Source: a virus
Reading direction: 5' to 3' (one strand)
Length of the DNA stretch: 36,742 nt
IMG/VR virus record: IMGVR_UViG_3300049259_000398
Location: 1 to 36,742 of that record
A program made the translations under genes and the position numbers. Below the pieces are notes generated by a model, which worked only from the letters and a program-made list of their open reading frames with translations, did not search any database and was not told the origin of the DNA. Shown here one piece after another: positions 8,326 through 15,800 of the stretch (the stretch's first letter is position 1; each line of letters starts with the position of its first letter).

Positions 8326-8730
8326 TCAATTTGGTAACTGAAACGTACCACTCTCGGTCTTTTCAATTTCGCCGGCTTCCGCCATGCGGCGCAAAACTGT
8401 ATGAATGGACGACAACAGATTCACCTGTCCCACGCCGATTCCCATCTTCACCAGGTCGTCTCGGACATCGGTTGGGCTTAGCGGTGTCTGGTGTATGCGG
8501 AACAGCCGCCGGATGGCGTCAGTAAATCCCGGCTTGGCATCAATGGCAAAGCCCTCGACCAGGAGCAGCTTGTCGATCTCCTCGGGGGCGGCGCCGCACA
8601 GCTCGCCCAGGGCCTTGACCGTCTGTTTGAGTTTGCGGATCTTCTGCTCCAGGTCGTCTCGTTTTTGCAGCTGTTGCAGCAGGTCCTGCTTCGCTGCCGC
8701 GTATGCCTGCTTGTAAGTTTCGCGCGCCAT
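8326..8730 (-). CDS. Coiled-coil / winged-helix regulator (134 aa)
   Basis: Residues 1-45 are a heptad-rich coiled coil (alternating Leu, Lys and Gln). Residues about 68-131 look like a winged helix: TPLSPTDVRDDL, then a recognition-like segment and a short wing ending in GTFQLPN. This suggests a dimeric DNA-binding protein. It sits behind a good promoter overlapped by a perfect palindrome, which suggests autoregulation. No ribosome-binding site precedes the ATG and the predicted transcript starts a few bases away, so it may be translated from a leaderless message. It is transcribed away from the candidate RNA. Confidence 0.75.
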   Translation of the reverse strand: MARETYKQAYAAAKQDLLQQLQKRDDLEQKIRKLKQTVKALGELCGAAPEEIDKLLLVEGFAIDAKPGFTDAIRRLFRIHQTPLSPTDVRDDLVKMGIGVGQVNLLSSIHTVLRRMAEAGEIEKTESGTFQLPN

Positions 8731-8736
8731 AAGTGT

Positions 8737-8781
8737 GTCTAAGTCTAAGTAACGTCTAAATAATTGTCAACACTTGACAAT
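8737..8781 (-). promoter_or_regulatory. Promoter and palindromic operator of the winged-helix gene
   Basis: On the minus strand, TTGACA (8770-8765) and TAGACT (8747-8742) are spaced by 17 bases, placing initiation about 5 bases before the ATG at 8730. The -35 box lies inside a perfect inverted repeat, ATTGTCAA at 8763-8770 and TTGACAAT at 8774-8781 with a CAC centre. Three copies of GTCTAA (8737, 8743, 8754) follow. A repressor bound to the palindrome would block polymerase. The binding protein is inferred to be the gene product itself. Confidence 0.6.
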
Positions 8782-8833
8782 GTCCGATAATAAGCTGAAA
8801 TTAGAGAAAAATCGGCAAAAATGATTTTTGCTA

Positions 8834-8863
8834 TTGACTTCGGCAAGCGATCTGTCGTATAAG
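8834..8863 (+). promoter_or_regulatory. Predicted plus-strand promoter
   Basis: TTGACT at 8834-8839 and TATAAG at 8858-8863 are separated by 18 bases. Initiation would fall at about 8868-8871, exactly at the start of a hairpin. No credible gene with a ribosome-binding site follows for more than 400 bases, so the likely product is an RNA. Confidence 0.55.
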
Positions 8864-8867
8864 ATGT

Positions 8868-9096
8868 CTATGCAGGGCGGAAGTTGGTTCTGCATAGCCG
8901 GGAGCGGCGCCGGCTTAATCAAACGGCCTGCACCCTTTCCAAGGCCGGCGTACCGTTTGCGTCTGCTGCGGGAACCTCATTCTGGGCTTTTGCATGTGGC
9001 GTCATCGCCTGTCTCGGCAGGGATGCGCGCTCACATCGGGAGCAGAGCACAAGCGCCCACGTGGGTTCTTACTCCATCGCAGAATGATAGGTTCCC
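8868..9096 (+). ncRNA. Candidate structured noncoding RNA
   Basis: The 580-base stretch without a gene (8731-9311) holds this element. The predicted transcript opens with a hairpin whose 8-base arms match perfectly (CTATGCAG 8868-8875, CTGCATAG 8890-8897). AAACGG (about 8921) can pair with CCGTTT (about 8953). A long closing stem joins GGGAACCTCATTCTG at 8970-8984 to 9080-9096 with a 2-base bulge. It encloses an apical hairpin (ATGTG at about 8994 with CACAT at about 9032, inner CCTG/CAGG) and a CCCACGTGGG palindrome near 9056. The closed lower stem, asymmetric internal loop and apical stem recall 6S RNA, but I cannot assign it. No clear terminator follows. Weak open frames overlap it. Confidence 0.45.
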
Positions 9097-9211
9097 AAAA
9101 ACCGTCAAAAAGAGCCTGTAAAAAAATAAGGCAAAGTCATCGCCGTGATTGTGCGACCCAGGATTTGCAAATCAGCGGCTGAAATTAACAGCTGCAAAAG
9201 TTCAATCGCCT

Positions 9212-9241
9212 CCAAGTACCAAATACCAAGTACTCAATACC
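9212..9241 (+). repeat. ACCAA-rich interspersed repeat, copy 1
   Basis: A 30-base tract of TACCAA-type units that matches 35169-35198 at 26 of 30 positions. It lies 70 bases upstream of a gene, while the other copy lies 21 bases upstream of one. It is probably a genome-wide interspersed element. Confidence 0.7.
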
Positions 9242-9311
9242 CATAATCTAAATCTGCCGTCTCAGGCCGCCCTGCTGTTCGCCGGTCTGCGTCCGGCGCA
9301 GAGGTGTTTCC

Positions 9312-9569
9312 ATGGCACACGATCATAACGGACGTGTCGGTCCGCCGCGCTGCGAAGAATGTAACGCGCCTCTCAACTCTGACGAACGCCGGTCGGCTTC
9401 AGCTTTCGCGCGCTCGCTCTGTCTCGACTGCCACCGCGAACGCAACCCGTTCCCCATGATCAAGAGAAGAGGCCGTCCCCGTGCCGAGCTGCGTCTGAGC
9501 GCCTCCAAACTCTTACTCTTCGATACTGCTATCCCGAACTCCGACGTCGAGCCCTTGGTGAGACCGTAG
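9312..9569 (+). CDS. Small zinc-finger / AT-hook-like protein (85 aa)
   Basis: The ATG at 9312 follows AGAGGTG about 6 bases upstream. C14-x2-C17 and C37-x2-C40 form a four-Cys zinc site of the short DksA/TraR-like spacing. A basic RRGRPR stretch at residues 52-57 contains the core of an AT-hook. Together these suggest a small DNA- or polymerase-associated protein. The tail (60-85) is unremarkable. It follows the candidate RNA on the same strand and could share its promoter. Family not recognised. Confidence 0.6.
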   Translation: MAHDHNGRVGPPRCEECNAPLNSDERRSASAFARSLCLDCHRERNPFPMIKRRGRPRAELRLSASKLLLFDTAIPNSDVEPLVRP

Positions 9570-9667
9570 CGGGTGAGGGATCGGCTCCGCTGCAGCATCG
9601 CGTGAGCCAGAATAGTTTTGCGCCGCAAAAAAACATCTCTAACGAAACTATGTTCCGCGCACGAGAC

Positions 9668-9701
9668 AAGTGTCAGGGCACGAGTTTACTCGTGCCGTAA
9701 C
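9668..9701 (+). repeat. 34-bp hairpin repeat, copy 1
   Basis: Identical over 34 bases to 10343-10376; the match extends to 39 bases with one mismatch. The core is a 9-bp perfect inverted repeat (GGCACGAGT at 9677-9685, ACTCGTGCC at 9688-9696) with a 2-base centre. The two copies flank the gene at 9755-10294 in direct orientation. Confidence 0.9.
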
Positions 9702-9754
9702 ATTTCCAAAATGATTCCGGGCTTTAGCCTCTGAAAAGAATCCAGGAGATATCC

Positions 9755-10294
9755 GTGAACAAAAAAGCTTTTTACCTTGCTCTTCTCGCGCTGCTCTGCA
9801 TCACCACACTTCTCGTCTTCTCGCAAACTTCCAGCCAGTTTCCCGAGCTGGATAAAAACGGCAGGCCACTGTTGCCGCGCCCCATGCCTCACCTGGTTTA
9901 TTCCCCCACGGATCTGGCGCACAGCGGCGTTGCGATGCCTGCTTCCATCGGCGGCGCTACTCCGAGCACCAGCATCATCCGCATCGGCGACGCCACCAAG
10001 ATGACCGTCTTCGCCTCCTGCACGCAGAACTTTGACCTCGTCATGAGCATCTACATTGCGGACGATCAGGGTCAGTCGAACCCGAACTTCATCCTATATA
10101 ACAGTTACGTTATCGCCACCAACATGGCCTCTGGCGCGCAGCAGGCATACTTGGCCGCTGAACTTGCTCCCACCGTAACCAGTGGCACACTCGGCGCACC
10201 AGTACGTCTGCCGCAACTCGCGGTTTCTTTCTTCGAGAAAAATGACGTTGCCACCGCCGGCACCTGCACTGACCGCGTCATCATCGGCTACTAA
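9755..10294 (+). CDS. Secreted hypothetical protein (179 aa)
   Basis: The GTG start is served by AGGAG at 9744-9748. Residues 1-23 form a signal peptide (KK, then a Leu/Ala-rich core, ending SQT). The mature domain is beta-rich with two central-to-late cysteines (in ASCTQNF and GTCTDRV) that could form a disulphide in the periplasm, and a C-terminal IIGY. No family recognised. It is enclosed by two direct copies of a 34-bp hairpin repeat, so it may have arrived as a unit. As secreted prophage cargo it is a candidate lysogenic-conversion protein. Confidence 0.65.
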   Translation: MNKKAFYLALLALLCITTLLVFSQTSSQFPELDKNGRPLLPRPMPHLVYSPTDLAHSGVAMPASIGGATPSTSIIRIGDATKMTVFASCTQNFDLVMSIYIADDQGQSNPNFILYNSYVIATNMASGAQQAYLAAELAPTVTSGTLGAPVRLPQLAVSFFEKNDVATAGTCTDRVIIGY

Positions 10295-10342
10295 ACCCGG
10301 CTACTAAACCTGGATCGACTAGGTTGCTTCCTACGTAGAGAT

Positions 10343-10376
10343 AAGTGTCAGGGCACGAGTTTACTCGTGCCGTAAC
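10343..10376 (+). repeat. 34-bp hairpin repeat, copy 2
   Basis: Second exact copy of the 34-bp element, downstream of the secreted protein gene, with the same 20-base hairpin core. It could act as a transcript-stabilising or weak terminating hairpin, but it has no T-run. Confidence 0.9.
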
Positions 10377-10505
10377 GTCGCCCTCGTCACGATTCCTTGC
10401 TGCAGCAGGCTTGCGCGCAGCTCTCTCCATCCGAGACGCCGAGGACCTCCGCTATCCGGTGGAGAGCGAAGCGCATTAAAACATCAACCCGAAAGGAAGC
10501 GACAT

Positions 10506-10673
10506 ATGAAATGGACAGGCGAATACATTATCGATGACGCAGGCCAGTGCCGCTGGCATGAGGGCCTGCGCATTCAGGATGAGCACATGAAGTCCGCTTA
10601 TCGCAAGAATTCTCTGATTGAATTCATCATTGAAACTTCCGCCGTAATGGGCGTGAAAGTGGGGATTGCCTGA
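10506..10673 (+). CDS. Small protein ahead of portal (55 aa)
   Basis: The ATG at 10506 follows AAGGAAG at 10494-10500 and the frame runs 55 codons to TGA at 10671. The protein starts MKWTGEYIIDD, is charged in the middle and ends in a hydrophobic stretch (SAVMGVKVGIA). It stops 2 bases before the portal gene, so it is almost certainly cotranscribed with it. Small genes in this place occur in many phages and may help head assembly, but I do not recognise this one. Confidence 0.65.
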   Translation: MKWTGEYIIDDAGQCRWHEGLRIQDEHMKSAYRKNSLIEFIIETSAVMGVKVGIA

Positions 10674-10675
10674 CT

Positions 10676-12178
10676 ATGGCTGAAACACTCAATGGCGGAA
10701 AACTTACTGCGCTCGAGCCCGGCTTTGTGGAGCGCGTCGGGCGCAAGCTGCGCAACACGCTCGACGTCTGGTTTGGTCCTGACCTGCCCATGTCGCCCAG
10801 CGCGCCCATAGGCACTCCACCGCGGACGCTCGATTACCCCGTGGGTTACAACATCAACATTCAGCCGCGCAACATGGAGCCCATCTCTTTTGAACAGATG
10901 CGCTCGCTGGCCGATTCCTTTGATCTCGTGCGTCTCTGCATTGAGACGCGCAAAGACCAGGTCAGCCGCATGCCCTGGGCATTTCGCTTGAAGACGCCGC
11001 CGGGCGCGCCAAAGCGCGCGGCCAACACCAGCAACAGCGCCATCAGCGGTGATGACGACGAAGAGAAAGATCCTCGGCTCACGCAGCTGACAAATTTTTT
11101 CTCTTATCCCGATCGCGAGCATACCTGGCAGCAGTGGGTTCGCCTGCTGCTGGAAGACCTGCTCGTCCTCGATGCTCCGGTACTGGTTCCCATCGTTTCT
11201 CAGGAAGGTGAGTTGTGGTCTACTGGCAAAGCGCTTTATGCGTTGGAAGTGATTGATGGTTCCACCATTGCGCGCAAAATTGACATTATGGGACGCACGC
11301 CTGCATCTCCGGCAATCGCGTACCAGCAGATCCTCAAAGGCTTGCCCGCGGTCGATTTCACCGCTGATCAGCTCATCTATCGTCCGCGCAATGTGCGAGC
11401 GCACAAATTTTTCGGCTTCTCGCCGGTCGAGCAGATTATTCTCACCATCAACATCGGCCTGCGCCGCCAGATTCATCTGTTGAATTATTACACTGAAGGC
11501 AACGTGCCGGAAGCCGTGGCCCAGGTGCCTAAGGAATGGTCGGCCGACCAGATCAGCGAATTTCAGGAGTGGTTTGATAGCTCGCTGGCTGGAAACTCGG
11601 CTCGCCGTCGTCGCATCACCTTCGTTCCTGAGTGCGGCAATCTCCAGTTCACGCGCGATCCCATGCTCAAGGACGCGCTGGACGAATGGATCACCCGCAT
11701 CGTCTGTTATGCCTTTGGTCTCTCACCACAGCAGTTTGTCAGCGTAATGAACCGCGCCACGGCAGAAACCAGCGTCGAGCAGGCCGCCGCGGAAGGCCTT
11801 GTTCCGATCCTCGGCTACCTCGCTGACACTATCAACTTCATCGTCACGCGTCACTTTGATTTCAACGATATCGAATTTGTCTGGGAGCAGGACCGCACCT
11901 CGAACCCGCTGGAACAGGCGAAGATCGATGACATTTACGTCCGCGCCGGAGTGCTCTCCATCGACGAAGTACGCGAAAGCCTGGGCAAGCATCCTGTCGG
12001 TATGGCCAATGCTGTGATTACCACTCGCGGCGCTTTCCCGCTCCAGATCAAGGGCGTACGTCGAGGCGCTGGATCGCCAGAAAAAGTTCAATCGAACGGT
12101 GAATCTCAACCTATCGCTGGATCTCAGCCTGTGCCCGACTCTCAACCGCTGTCATCTGAGCGGCACCGAGCGCCGTAA
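10676..12178 (+). CDS. Phage portal protein
   Basis: Forms the dodecameric ring at the unique capsid vertex through which DNA enters and leaves. The 500-residue length and body fit HK97/Mu-type portals: an N-terminal wing (SFDLVRLCIETRKDQV, near 83-98), a stem/crown segment with a RARxFGFSPVEQI-like motif near residues 240-255, and a long helix after LNYYTEGN. The C-terminal 35 residues are Ser/Pro/Gln-rich and probably disordered. It starts 2 bases after the small upstream gene and heads the contiguous structural operon that continues with protease and capsid. Confidence 0.93.
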   Translation: MAETLNGGKLTALEPGFVERVGRKLRNTLDVWFGPDLPMSPSAPIGTPPRTLDYPVGYNINIQPRNMEPISFEQMRSLADSFDLVRLCIETRKDQVSRMPWAFRLKTPPGAPKRAANTSNSAISGDDDEEKDPRLTQLTNFFSYPDREHTWQQWVRLLLEDLLVLDAPVLVPIVSQEGELWSTGKALYALEVIDGSTIARKIDIMGRTPASPAIAYQQILKGLPAVDFTADQLIYRPRNVRAHKFFGFSPVEQIILTINIGLRRQIHLLNYYTEGNVPEAVAQVPKEWSADQISEFQEWFDSSLAGNSARRRRITFVPECGNLQFTRDPMLKDALDEWITRIVCYAFGLSPQQFVSVMNRATAETSVEQAAAEGLVPILGYLADTINFIVTRHFDFNDIEFVWEQDRTSNPLEQAKIDDIYVRAGVLSIDEVRESLGKHPVGMANAVITTRGAFPLQIKGVRRGAGSPEKVQSNGESQPIAGSQPVPDSQPLSSERHRAP

Positions 12179-12342
12179 GGCGTGAGGTAAAGTCGAAGTT
12201 GAGCCGTCTTGCGGGCGTCTAAGCCCGAAGGCGAAATCCCGAGCGCAGCCGAGGGAGCTCCGAAGTACCCCGAGGATCCTTGTCGTAACGAGGTCGCATC
12301 ACGGAGTCTCACGAGACAAGATCTACTTCGCATCACCACCAA

Positions 12343-12369
12343 GGCAGCCCACCGGCTGCCTTTTCCTTT
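12343..12369 (+). terminator. Terminator-like hairpin before protease gene
   Basis: GGCAGCC (12343-12349) and GGCTGCC (12354-12360) form a perfect 7-bp stem with loop CACC, followed by TTTTCCTTT. It lies 165 bases after the portal stop and only 10 bases before the next start codon. It may attenuate rather than stop transcription. The remaining 12179-12342 shows no gene. Confidence 0.6.
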
Positions 12370-12378
12370 GGAGCCAAC

Positions 12379-13479
12379 ATGAAATCCATGAACCTCTTCG
12401 CCCAGATAGCCAAGATCGACGAATCAAAACATGAAGTCTGGGGTGTCGCCACGGCCGAGATCGTCGATAAAGAAGGCGAAATCTTTGACTATGACTCTTC
12501 CAAACCTTATTTCAAGCGCTGGAGTGACGAAATCTCTAAAGCCACTGACGGTAAGAGCCTGGGCAACGTCCGCGAGATGCACGAGCCCAGCGCCGTGGGC
12601 AAGCTCGTCGCCATCGCCTTTGATGACGACATGAAACAGATCCGCGTCGGCGCGCGCATCGTTGACGGCGTCGCGTGGCAGAAATGCATGCTCGGCGTCT
12701 ACACCGGTTTCTCGATCGGCGGCGCTTACGTAAAAGCATGGAAAGATGGAGAGTACGTCCGCTTCACTGCCAATCCCGTCGAGATAAGCGTCGTCGATAA
12801 TCCCTGCGTTCCCGGCTCGCACTTTACGGCGGTCAAGACCGACGGTACCTGCGAAGTCCGCAAATTCACTCGCACTAGCGGCGGGACGAATCAAGCTCTC
12901 AAAATCGGCGCGCGCCATTCCAAAGCCACAATGGTACATCTTGACGCGATTAAAAGCTGTATGGACAAAATGGCGGAAAACCACCAAGAAGCCGCCACGC
13001 ACATGGATGCGCTACTCGATACCGATGAAGCCGCTCGCTCGGCCTCGGCACACATGAAAAAAATCCCGGGCGATCCACGCTCCGGAGTAAAGACAGGAGA
13101 TCAAAGCACAATGCTGGAAGCAAATGACAAAGCGCAATTGGAAAAGGCACGGGCCGGCTCCGCATCTGCGCTCGCCAAGCTGGCTGAAATGGAGCAGGAA
13201 GTGGCCGGCTTGCGCAGCGAAATGGAGAGCAATAACCAGGAGATCCAGCGTTCGCTGAGCAATCTCCTTTCACTGGTGGAAAAACTCGTCTCGCCGCATG
13301 AATCCGGGTCTCCAGTAGAGCGCGGCCGTGTGGCGCGTACCGCTGTGCCCACACAGACCGTAACTAAAGAAGATGACGCACGTCCCGCGCTGGCCAAGTC
13401 CGCCGGCGAGCCCAGCGTCCATGAGCTGCTGAAGCGCACGCTGCAGCAACCGCAGCCCGCCTCCGTATACCTGCGTTAG
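12379..13479 (+). CDS. Prohead protease with C-terminal scaffold
   Basis: Capsid-maturation serine protease of the HK97/assemblin type. Motifs are REMHEP (catalytic His about H68), YTGFSIGG (nucleophile about S112) and EISVVDNPC (135-143), as in XkdF-like proteases. Residues about 185-320 are coiled coil (AQLEKARAGSASALAKLAEM onward), the expected scaffold that guides capsid assembly, and the Pro-rich tail ends in ASVYLR. At 366 aa it is a protease-scaffold fusion, so no separate scaffold gene is needed, and none is seen before the capsid gene. Confidence 0.9.
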   Translation: MKSMNLFAQIAKIDESKHEVWGVATAEIVDKEGEIFDYDSSKPYFKRWSDEISKATDGKSLGNVREMHEPSAVGKLVAIAFDDDMKQIRVGARIVDGVAWQKCMLGVYTGFSIGGAYVKAWKDGEYVRFTANPVEISVVDNPCVPGSHFTAVKTDGTCEVRKFTRTSGGTNQALKIGARHSKATMVHLDAIKSCMDKMAENHQEAATHMDALLDTDEAARSASAHMKKIPGDPRSGVKTGDQSTMLEANDKAQLEKARAGSASALAKLAEMEQEVAGLRSEMESNNQEIQRSLSNLLSLVEKLVSPHESGSPVERGRVARTAVPTQTVTKEDDARPALAKSAGEPSVHELLKRTLQQPQPASVYLR

Positions 13480-13561
13480 AGCGTCCATCGGCGAACTCTT
13501 CCGCGAAGTTTCATTCCACTTTAAAACCGCGAATCACCGGGCGGAGAAAAGGAACCAGAAA

Positions 13562-15055
13562 ATGTTTGGCGATCTCAGTCAGCAGACGTTCGATCTGCTC
13601 AACAAGGCGGACCTGTCCTCCTTGAACAAAACCACCATCAGCCAGGCGACGATCAGCGGCGCGCCTGGCAATTTGAACGCATTTGATCTGCGCGGACCGG
13701 CGCTCCAGCTTTATCCGGTCATCACGCCGCTGCGTAACCGCTTGCCTCGGCAGGTAAGTGACCGTGGCGATCTGGCCACGCGCTGGAAGGCGATCACCGG
13801 CGTCAACACGCAGGGATTCGAACTCGGCGTTGCTCCGGGCCGTCGCTCGGCAGAAATGAGCGTCACGGAGCAGGATTACATCGCATCCTACGCGGGCCTC
13901 GGGCTTGAAGCTTCGATCGACTGGGAAGCTGTCTGGTCGGGCGGCAAAGAGTTCGATAACAAAGCCACTCTCGTCCAGTCATTGCTGCGCGCGGTGATGA
14001 TCGGTGAAGAGAACGTCATTCTCAATGGCAACGCCTCGATGCCTTTGGGCACACCTACTGCGCCAACCGTTGCCCTGGCCAATGGCGGAACACTGGGCTC
14101 CGGACTGAGCCTACTTGTTTTCGTGACGGCGCTCACCGCCCGGGCACTGGCCAACGCCACCGTCTCCATCAGCGGCGTGCCCTACGGTCAGGTAACGCGC
14201 GTCAATATTGACGGTACTTCCACCCAGTACGGCGCGGGTGCCAGCGCTATCAGTTCTGCATCGTCCGCTGCCGTGACCACTGCTGGTCAGCAGACTGTTG
14301 TTGCCACTGTACCTGCCGTGAAAGGCGCGGCCGGGTATGCATGGTATATCGGCACAAGCGCGGCCACTGCGACGCTCAATACCATCACGACGGTGAACAA
14401 GGTCACTATCAGCGCTCCAGTTGCGGGCACGCAGTTGGCCAATACCGCAAACTCCAGCACAGATGGATCCGCGAATGCTCTGGTCTTCGACGGCTTTCTC
14501 ACTCAAGCTTTGAAGTCCAACGCCGGCTACTTTGCCTCGCTCGACGGCAACACGCTCACCGCCGACCAGGCAAATGGCGTTCTGGAAATTGACACGGCCT
14601 TGCAGTGGTTTTGGGACAACAAACGTCTCAGTCCAACCGAAATCTGGGTCAATTCGCAGGAAGGTCGCAATATCAACAAGAAAATTGTTGCTTCCGGCGG
14701 CGTGCCTCTGTTCCGTTTCACGTTACCGGGCGGCACCGGATCAGAAGACGACAAACCGGCTCTGCTGGGCGGCGCCAGTATCGCCAAGTACTGGAACAAG
14801 TTCACGCAGCAGTTCCTCGACATCCGCATCCATCCGAATCTGGCTCCCGGAACGATCTTCTTCAACAGCTCGGAAATTCCTTACCCGCTTTCCGGCGTGG
14901 ACAACGTGTCTTTTGTCCGCTGCCGCCGCGACTATTACCAGATTGAGTGGCCCGTGGTTTCTCGCCAGTATGTTTATGGCGTGTATGCCGACGAGGTGCT
15001 TGTCTGCCGCGCTCCGTTCTCGCTTGGCGTGATTGCCAACGTTGCCAACGGATAA
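13562..15055 (+). CDS. Major capsid protein (HK97 fold, inserted domain)
   Basis: Main shell protein. Residues 1-160 and about 305-497 carry the HK97-like core: N-terminal arm, ASYAGLGLEASIDWEAV, and a C-terminal region with NNKRLSPTEIWVNSQ-like and HPNLAPGTIFF segments. Residues about 165-300 are a Gly/Ala/Thr/Val-rich beta insertion with Ig-like character (YAWYIGTS, TTVNKVTISAP) that could project from the capsid surface. AAAGGA lies upstream of the ATG. The position directly after the protease agrees with the call. Whether the N-terminus is cleaved cannot be read from the sequence. Confidence 0.92.
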   Translation: MFGDLSQQTFDLLNKADLSSLNKTTISQATISGAPGNLNAFDLRGPALQLYPVITPLRNRLPRQVSDRGDLATRWKAITGVNTQGFELGVAPGRRSAEMSVTEQDYIASYAGLGLEASIDWEAVWSGGKEFDNKATLVQSLLRAVMIGEENVILNGNASMPLGTPTAPTVALANGGTLGSGLSLLVFVTALTARALANATVSISGVPYGQVTRVNIDGTSTQYGAGASAISSASSAAVTTAGQQTVVATVPAVKGAAGYAWYIGTSAATATLNTITTVNKVTISAPVAGTQLANTANSSTDGSANALVFDGFLTQALKSNAGYFASLDGNTLTADQANGVLEIDTALQWFWDNKRLSPTEIWVNSQEGRNINKKIVASGGVPLFRFTLPGGTGSEDDKPALLGGASIAKYWNKFTQQFLDIRIHPNLAPGTIFFNSSEIPYPLSGVDNVSFVRCRRDYYQIEWPVVSRQYVYGVYADEVLVCRAPFSLGVIANVANG

Positions 15056-15129
15056 ACGATTCATCGGCGGCTTGATTGCCGCGAATCCCCGCTGATGGCT
15101 CCTCGACCAGCAGGTTTGAAGGAGAAGAA

Positions 15130-15172
15130 GGCAGTCTGTGGTCCCTCTCTACCCAGACTGCCTTTCCTTTTC
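15130..15172 (+). terminator. Terminator-like hairpin after capsid gene
   Basis: GGCAGTCTG (15130-15138) and CAGACTGCC (15154-15162) form a 9-bp perfect stem, extendable by A-T pairs, followed by TTTCCTTTTC. It lies 75 bases after the capsid stop and would define the 3' end of an abundant capsid message while letting part of the transcription continue. Confidence 0.7.
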
Positions 15173-15227
15173 AAGTTTCACAAAACCAGCATTTGTGCTG
15201 CGAACCTGCTTCATCTCTGGAGGACCG

Positions 15228-15800
15228 ATGGCCGCCGCACCTGACGATCTTTGCACCGTTGCAGAACTGAAATCGTGGTTGCCCAACCAGGGCAACAACG
15301 ATGATGTCACTCTGCAAAGCCTTATCACCAATGCCAGCCTGCAAGTGTTGCAGTACATCGATCGCCCGCACATTCTGTCGTCAGTGCTCGGTCCACTGAC
15401 GGAAAACTATGACGGCAATGGTTCGGACCGCCTTCTTCCGCGCAATTTTCCCATTACTTCTGTCAGCAATGTCAGCATCGATGGCGTGGTGATTCCGGCA
15501 GCAACAACGCCGACAACCGCAGGCTATCTGTGGGACGGGCGGCGCATTCTGCTGCGTGGCTTTCGCTTCTGCCGCGGTGTGCAAAACGTTCAGCTTTCAT
15601 ATGCGGCAGGCTACCCGAGCGTGCCGCTTGATCTGAAGCAGGCAGCGATTGAGGCCTTTGCCTTGACGTATCGCCAGCGTGTCCGCATCGGTGAAAAATC
15701 CAACAGCATGAGCGGCCAGGTAAACGTGTCGTTCGATATGGGCGACATTCCGCCGCGCTCTCTGGCGATTTTCAGCCAGTATCGGAGGTTAGCGTTGTGA
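15228..15800 (+). CDS. Head-tail connector (gp6-like adaptor)
   Basis: The ATG at 15228 follows GGAGG at 15219-15223; a longer frame from 15138 would begin inside the terminator hairpin and is rejected. The product is 190 aa. Residues 5-60 are helical (LCTVAELKSWLP, then a helix and SLQVLQYIDRP). A beta segment (NFPITSVSNVSIDG, about 75-88) follows, then a helix (PLDLKQAAIEAFALTYRQR). This matches the HK97 gp6 / SPP1 gp15 adaptor family that binds under the portal. Its end overlaps the next gene by 4 bases. Confidence 0.85.
   Translation: MAAAPDDLCTVAELKSWLPNQGNNDDVTLQSLITNASLQVLQYIDRPHILSSVLGPLTENYDGNGSDRLLPRNFPITSVSNVSIDGVVIPAATTPTTAGYLWDGRRILLRGFRFCRGVQNVQLSYAAGYPSVPLDLKQAAIEAFALTYRQRVRIGEKSNSMSGQVNVSFDMGDIPPRSLAIFSQYRRLAL

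Noticed and set aside
8828-9121. 97-codon and 67-codon frames over the candidate RNA
   Set aside because: No ribosome-binding site, no domain, and one frame starts upstream of the predicted transcription start. The base-pairing explains the region better, though a small protein is not excluded.
10598-11476. 292-codon minus-strand open frame opposite the portal gene
   Set aside because: Shadow of the portal reading frame with no initiation signal.
15138-15227. Longer start for the connector protein
   Set aside because: It would begin inside a terminator stem, while the ATG at 15228 has a perfect GGAGG.
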